A stretch of DNA of 64,000 nt from an uncultured Acetatifactor sp. GTDB taxonomy: Bacteria > Bacillota > Clostridia > Lachnospirales > Lachnospiraceae. The DNA lies in contig CAKSAN010000013.1 in the NCBI GenBank assembly GCA_934436435.1, forward strand, positions 1 through 64,000. The letters run 5' to 3'. A model generated the notes under the pieces. That model searched no databases, was not told the origin of the DNA, and worked only from the letters and a program-made list of their open reading frames with translations. The translations under genes were made by a program, and so were the position numbers. This document shows positions 60,374 to 64,000 of the stretch, piece by piece; position 1 is the first letter of the stretch; every line of letters starts with the position of its first letter.

Positions 60374-60973
60374 ATGAAAAAGAAACAAAGACAGATGATC
60401 GGAATGCTGCTGGCGCTGGTGGTGCTGGCGGCAGCATTCCTGGGCATCCGACAGTATAATAAAAATGCATCGTCCACGACTTCCACTACCGAAGATACAC
60501 AGGAGACGGTACTGGACGTAAACTCCGATGATATTACCAGTTTCAGCTATGTGTATGAGGGCGAGACCTACTCCTTTGAGAAAGAGGGTGACACCTGGTA
60601 TTACGCAGACGATCATTCCCTCAATCTGAAACAGGAACGGATCAAAGCCATGATCCTGAAAGTGGCACCATTAAAAGTAAATCAGGTGATCGAGAATGTG
60701 ACAGATATGTCACAGTATGGACTGACGAACCCGGAGCGCACGATCCAGTACGAGACCGCGGATCGCAGTGTCATCATCAACGTAGGTAACCTGAACTCCA
60801 TGACCAGCCAGTATTACATCGCATTTCCTTCCGAAATGACGGTGTATGCCGTGACCACCAATGTAGTCACCGGATTCAACTATACATTGGATGATCTGGT
60901 GGAGGAGACTACGGAAGAGACGGAAAGCACCGAGGTTACGGAGACTTCGGAAACTACGGTGGAGACCAATTAG
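60374..60973 (+). CDS. DUF4340 family protein
   Basis: A 199-residue protein with an N-terminal signal-anchor (about 7-24, MIGMLLALVVLAAAFLGI), an extracytoplasmic DUF4340 domain (DDITSFSYVYEGETYSFEKEGDTWYYADD, then APLKVNQVIENVTDMSQYGL) and an acidic, threonine-rich tail. DUF4340 proteins regularly accompany Gld-type ABC systems, as here. The last four bases overlap the convergent channel gene. Confidence 0.88.
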   Translation: MKKKQRQMIGMLLALVVLAAAFLGIRQYNKNASSTTSTTEDTQETVLDVNSDDITSFSYVYEGETYSFEKEGDTWYYADDHSLNLKQERIKAMILKVAPLKVNQVIENVTDMSQYGLTNPERTIQYETADRSVIINVGNLNSMTSQYYIAFPSEMTVYAVTTNVVTGFNYTLDDLVEETTEETESTEVTETSETTVETN

Positions 60974-61908
60974 GGATTTTCCCCACGAATGACAATTATG
61001 TCATTTAATTTCAATACCGTATCTTTTTGAGGCAGAATGGACAGATCCTCCCGTAGAATAAGGAAGATCGTGACTTGTTCTGCCTCTTCCATTTCTTCTA
61101 CGGTCTTTCCGGCGTAGCGTCTGTCCACGAAGATCTCGGCAATCTCATGAATATCGGCATCCCGGACATTGGAGATACTGCTCTTGCGCTGGTACTGTTC
61201 TACGAAACCTGCGCTGATGATACCGGTGGGGATAGCCACGGCGCCGACACCGAGATAAGCAATGCAGATCGCCATGATCCGCCCCAGCGTGGTAATGGGA
61301 TAAATGTCTCCGTAGCCAACGGTGAGCAGTGTAGACATGCTCCACCAGATGCCGCTGAAGGCATTGCGGAATACTTCCGGCTGGGAATCATGCTCCACGC
61401 TGTACATGCACAGGCTGCTGGCCAGCATCAGGACCAGTACGATGAACACGGAGGAAATGATCTGATTGCGTTTTTCATACAATACGGTAGTGATGACATT
61501 GAAGGAATCGTACCGGGCATTCAGGCGGAACAGATGGAAGATCCTTGCCACCCGCAGCATCCGGAAGATGACCATGCCGGACAGGAAGAAAAAGGGCAGA
61601 ATCGTCAGCAGGTCGATGATTCCGTCGAAGGAGATCAGGAACCGCAGCCGGGAGCGGAATTCGCTTTTGTCCGGGTACAGATAATCCGCTGTCCAGATCC
61701 GCAGAATGTATTCCACACAGAAGATCAGGATGGTAATGACTTCTATCACATGAAATGCGGGAAACAGAAAGGATAGTTCGTCAAAGGTCTGCAAAAAGGT
61801 CACAAGGATATTGGCACAAATGACCCCTGTAATAAAAATGTCGAAAAGCCGGCTCAAAGGATTGCTCTTGTCACCGATCTGGATGATGTTAAATACTTTT
61901 TTCTTCAT
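60970..61908 (-). CDS. Voltage-gated-type potassium channel with RCK-like C-terminus
   Basis: A 312-residue ion channel with S1-S6. S1 starts near LFDIFITGVICANILVTFL, the S4-like helix is GMVIFRMLRVARIFHLFRLNARYD, and the selectivity filter TVGYGD is near residue 200. A cytoplasmic tail like TrkA-C/RCK_C ends VLKLNDIIVIRG. The ATG at 61908 has GGGAGAA upstream; the longer ORF start is rejected. It is transcribed against its neighbours. Confidence 0.92.
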   Translation of the reverse strand: MKKKVFNIIQIGDKSNPLSRLFDIFITGVICANILVTFLQTFDELSFLFPAFHVIEVITILIFCVEYILRIWTADYLYPDKSEFRSRLRFLISFDGIIDLLTILPFFFLSGMVIFRMLRVARIFHLFRLNARYDSFNVITTVLYEKRNQIISSVFIVLVLMLASSLCMYSVEHDSQPEVFRNAFSGIWWSMSTLLTVGYGDIYPITTLGRIMAICIAYLGVGAVAIPTGIISAGFVEQYQRKSSISNVRDADIHEIAEIFVDRRYAGKTVEEMEEAEQVTIFLILREDLSILPQKDTVLKLNDIIVIRGENP

Positions 61909-62061
61909 GAAATAATTCTCCCACATAATAGACAGATGCATACATTCATCATATCTACCCCCAAATGGAAAGTCAAGAAAAGCGGTGGCGGAATCTGTCA
62001 ACTTAACAGGAAAAAGTCATATATTATACTAAACCTGAATAAAATGGAAGGATGTAAATAT

Positions 62062-62913
62062 ATGGCAAGATTTACAAATCAGGCACAGCTTCGCTACGGC
62101 GATGAAGTCACCAATTCCAACATTGCGGTAGGAGAGATTAGAGAGGTACTGTCGGCCACCAAGACGGCTGTCCGGGAGACTTACGGACAGAGAGATAATG
62201 TGACCTATATCATCAGTATCGTAAATTCCGGTCAGACGGCATTTACCGGAGCAACACTGGTGGATGATCTGGGAGAATATGATTTCGGAGAAAGGGAACT
62301 GACTCCGTTAACCTATATTCCCGGAACCATTAAATATTATGCCGACGGTGTATTACAGCCCACTCCCGCAGTTACGGCAGGCCCGCCTCTCACTGTGAGT
62401 GGACTGACCATTCCCGCACAGGGCAATGCAATCATTGTCTATGAGGCGGAGCTGAACTCCTATGCGCCTCCGGGAGTGGATGCGACAATCACCAACACGG
62501 CGGTCATTACTGCCAATGCGGTGACACCCATTACGGTGCAGGAGACCATTCGCGCCGAGGAGCAGCCTCTGCTTACCATCACGAAGTCCGTCAGCCCCGT
62601 ACCCGTTACGGAAAATGGTACACTGACCTACACGTTTGTAATCCAGAATCTGGGAAATACCGCAGCGACGGAAGAGACCGGAGTGGTGATCACGGACACC
62701 TTTAAGCCTGTACTGAAGAATCTGACGGCTACCTTTAACGGTACCGCATGGATGGAAGGCGCCGATTATACCTATGATGAGATCACGGGCATGTTCGCCA
62801 GTGTGGCAGGCAAGATCACAGTACCCGCAGCGACTTATACGCAGGATACTACCACGGGAGCCTGGGGAATCAATCCCGGTGTCAGCACGCTGGTGATCTC
62901 CGGAACCGTATAG
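62062..62913 (+). CDS. DUF11 repeat protein without signal peptide
   Basis: A 283-residue beta-rich protein with two DUF11-type repeats. One is about 30-180 (VTYIISIVNSGQTAFTGATLVDDLG) and the other about 180-283 (PLLTITKSVSPVPVTENGTLTYTFVIQNLGNT). DUF11 proteins are usually surface-anchored, but here the N-terminus (MARFTNQAQLRYGDEV) has no signal peptide and the C-terminus has no sorting signal, so a structural or spore-coat-like role is possible. GGAAGG precedes the ATG. Confidence 0.75.
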   Translation: MARFTNQAQLRYGDEVTNSNIAVGEIREVLSATKTAVRETYGQRDNVTYIISIVNSGQTAFTGATLVDDLGEYDFGERELTPLTYIPGTIKYYADGVLQPTPAVTAGPPLTVSGLTIPAQGNAIIVYEAELNSYAPPGVDATITNTAVITANAVTPITVQETIRAEEQPLLTITKSVSPVPVTENGTLTYTFVIQNLGNTAATEETGVVITDTFKPVLKNLTATFNGTAWMEGADYTYDEITGMFASVAGKITVPAATYTQDTTTGAWGINPGVSTLVISGTV

Positions 62914-62947
62914 TCCCTAGATCAGGCAAATAACGTGAGATAACGGA

Positions 62948-62999
62948 CCGCTCTTACGGAGATTGCGACAGTAGCAATCCCGTAAGGGCGATTTTTATG
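62948..62999 (+). terminator. Terminator of the DUF11 gene
   Basis: GCTCTTACGG pairs with CCGTAAGGGC, with an inner GATTGC/GCAATC extension and a following TTTTT. Confidence 0.85.
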
Positions 63000-63120
63000 C
63001 AAAAACGGGCAAAGTGCACTTCTTGTCGTTTACAATGCGAAGTGTTCTGGTGTATCATCAGTCGTATAGGATTTCGGTAATAAAAAAGGAATGGAAAGTA
63101 TACCGGGAAAGAGGAAACGG

Positions 63121-64000
63121 ATGAAATTTGATTATAAAAAGACCATGTATGCCTGCTTTGTGGGATATATCGTACAAGCTATTGTGAACAGCTTTGTTCC
63201 GTTGTTATTTGTTACTTTTCAGGAGACTTATAATATTCCGCTGACGCAGATCACGCTTCTGATTACGGTAAATTTTGTGGTGCAGCTTCTGATCGACATG
63301 CTGTCTGCGGGATTCATTGACAGGATCGGCTACCGGGCGGCGGTGATCCTGGCGCATATCTGTGCAGCGGCAGGACTGGCACTTCTGACGATTCTGCCGG
63401 AAGTAGTGCCGGACCCCTTTGTGGGAATTCTGATCGCTGTGTTCGTGTATGCCATCGGCGGAGGACTGATCGAGGTGCTGATCAGCCCTATCATAGAGGC
63501 CTGCCCTACGGAAAACAAGGAGTCGGCAATGAGCCTGCTGCATTCCTTCTATTGCTGGGGATGTACCGGTGTGGTACTGATCTCTACCATATTTTTTACT
63601 ATTTTCGGAATCTCGCACTGGAAGATACTGACGCTGCTTTGGACGCTCCTTCCCCTTGCCAATATGCTTCTTTTCACAAAAGTGCCCATCTACAGCTTAC
63701 AGGAAGAGGGCGAAAAGGGCATGAATCTGGGAGAACTGTTTCGGGAGAAAATGTTTTGGATCCTGATGTTAATGATGGTCTGTTCAGGAGCCGCTGAGCA
63801 GTCGGTGAGCCAGTGGGCCTCCACATTTGCGGAAAAGGGACTGGGGATCACCAAGAGCGTGGGAGATCTGGTGGGTCCCATGCTGTTCTCGATCCTCATG
63901 GGACTGTCCCGTCTGCTCTACGGAAAATACGGCGAGAAGCTGGATCTGGACCGGTTCATGAAATTCAGTTGCGTGCTTTGCATTGTATCGTATCTGTGCA
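63121..64000 (+). CDS. MFS transporter (5' part, cut by window end)
   Basis: Open reading frame from ATG 63121 to the window edge (293 codons, no stop). The product begins MKFDYKKTMYACFVGYIVQAIVNSF and has at least eight hydrophobic helices of a major facilitator transporter, including DMLSAGFIDRIGYRAAVIL, the inter-helix 2/3 loop. It is of the FucP/sugar-type or drug-type class; the substrate is unknown. AAAGAGGAAA precedes the ATG. Confidence 0.88.
   Translation, partial: MKFDYKKTMYACFVGYIVQAIVNSFVPLLFVTFQETYNIPLTQITLLITVNFVVQLLIDMLSAGFIDRIGYRAAVILAHICAAAGLALLTILPEVVPDPFVGILIAVFVYAIGGGLIEVLISPIIEACPTENKESAMSLLHSFYCWGCTGVVLISTIFFTIFGISHWKILTLLWTLLPLANMLLFTKVPIYSLQEEGEKGMNLGELFREKMFWILMLMMVCSGAAEQSVSQWASTFAEKGLGITKSVGDLVGPMLFSILMGLSRLLYGKYGEKLDLDRFMKFSCVLCIVSYLC

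Overview
The window is chromosomal DNA of a low-to-mid GC Firmicute, most likely a gut Lachnospiraceae. This rests on the AGGAGG-type ribosome binding sites, the class II galT, the BMP-type nucleoside ABC transporter, the VanW and PucR families, three-MFP MacB-type exporters without any outer-membrane partner, and many intrinsic terminators. No rRNA, tRNA, CRISPR array, integrase or IS element was seen. The species assignment is inference.

Layout. 1-2.3 kb (minus): a FolC/Mur-ligase-like protein and a RimK-like ATP-grasp ligase. 2.5-8.4 kb: xanthine phosphoribosyltransferase, then a nucleoside ABC transporter behind a structured leader. 8.6-11.9 kb: two GT4 glycosyltransferases flanking a TVP38/TMEM64 membrane protein, and a small cytidylate-kinase-like protein. 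11.9-12.1 kb: an apparently autonomous structured RNA with its own promoter and terminator; a second copy of the same RNA architecture lies at 57.0 kb as the leader of an ABC operon. 12.5-14.5 kb: a 2-isopropylmalate synthase fused to a C-terminal AraC-type DNA-binding domain. 14.9-25.9 kb: galK-galT, radical SAM/B12 protein, DnaQ-like exonuclease, VanW protein, HypE-like protein, Lrp regulator with aminotransferase, and trmL. 25.9-31.7 kb: an A/T-richer catabolic island of PucR regulator, NCS1 permease, DUF917 and hydantoinase-A-like proteins. 31.9-33.7 kb: gamma carbonic anhydrase and a DUF438-hemerythrin-PAS sensor whose Shine-Dalgarno is buried in a perfect hairpin.

33.8-43.3 kb is the accessory heart of the window. 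It is a one-strand cluster of two near-identical TIR-domain proteins with different C-terminal modules, an HD-RyR protein, a PD-(D/E)XK nuclease, a two-TM TrkA-N-like RyR protein, an unknown protein, a broken GIY-YIG gene and a helix-hairpin-helix-like protein. A remnant of a second copy of that last gene sits at 45.3 kb. The domain set (TIR as nucleotide-signal producer, RyR as reader, HD phosphohydrolase, membrane and nuclease effectors) points to a nucleotide-signal anti-phage or conflict system. The same promoter sequence occurs before the first TIR gene and before the GIY-YIG pseudogene.

43.3-64 kb: a CHASE-like/GGDEF/PAS cyclase, class II aldolase, a MacB-type exporter operon with three consecutive HlyD-like proteins carrying glycine/proline-rich tails, a zinc macrodomain protein, a possibly truncated membrane protein, a GH2-derived protein without its barrel, a Gld-like ABC operon behind OmpR-type direct repeats, a voltage-gated-type K+ channel, a DUF11 protein and the start of an MFS transporter cut by the window end.
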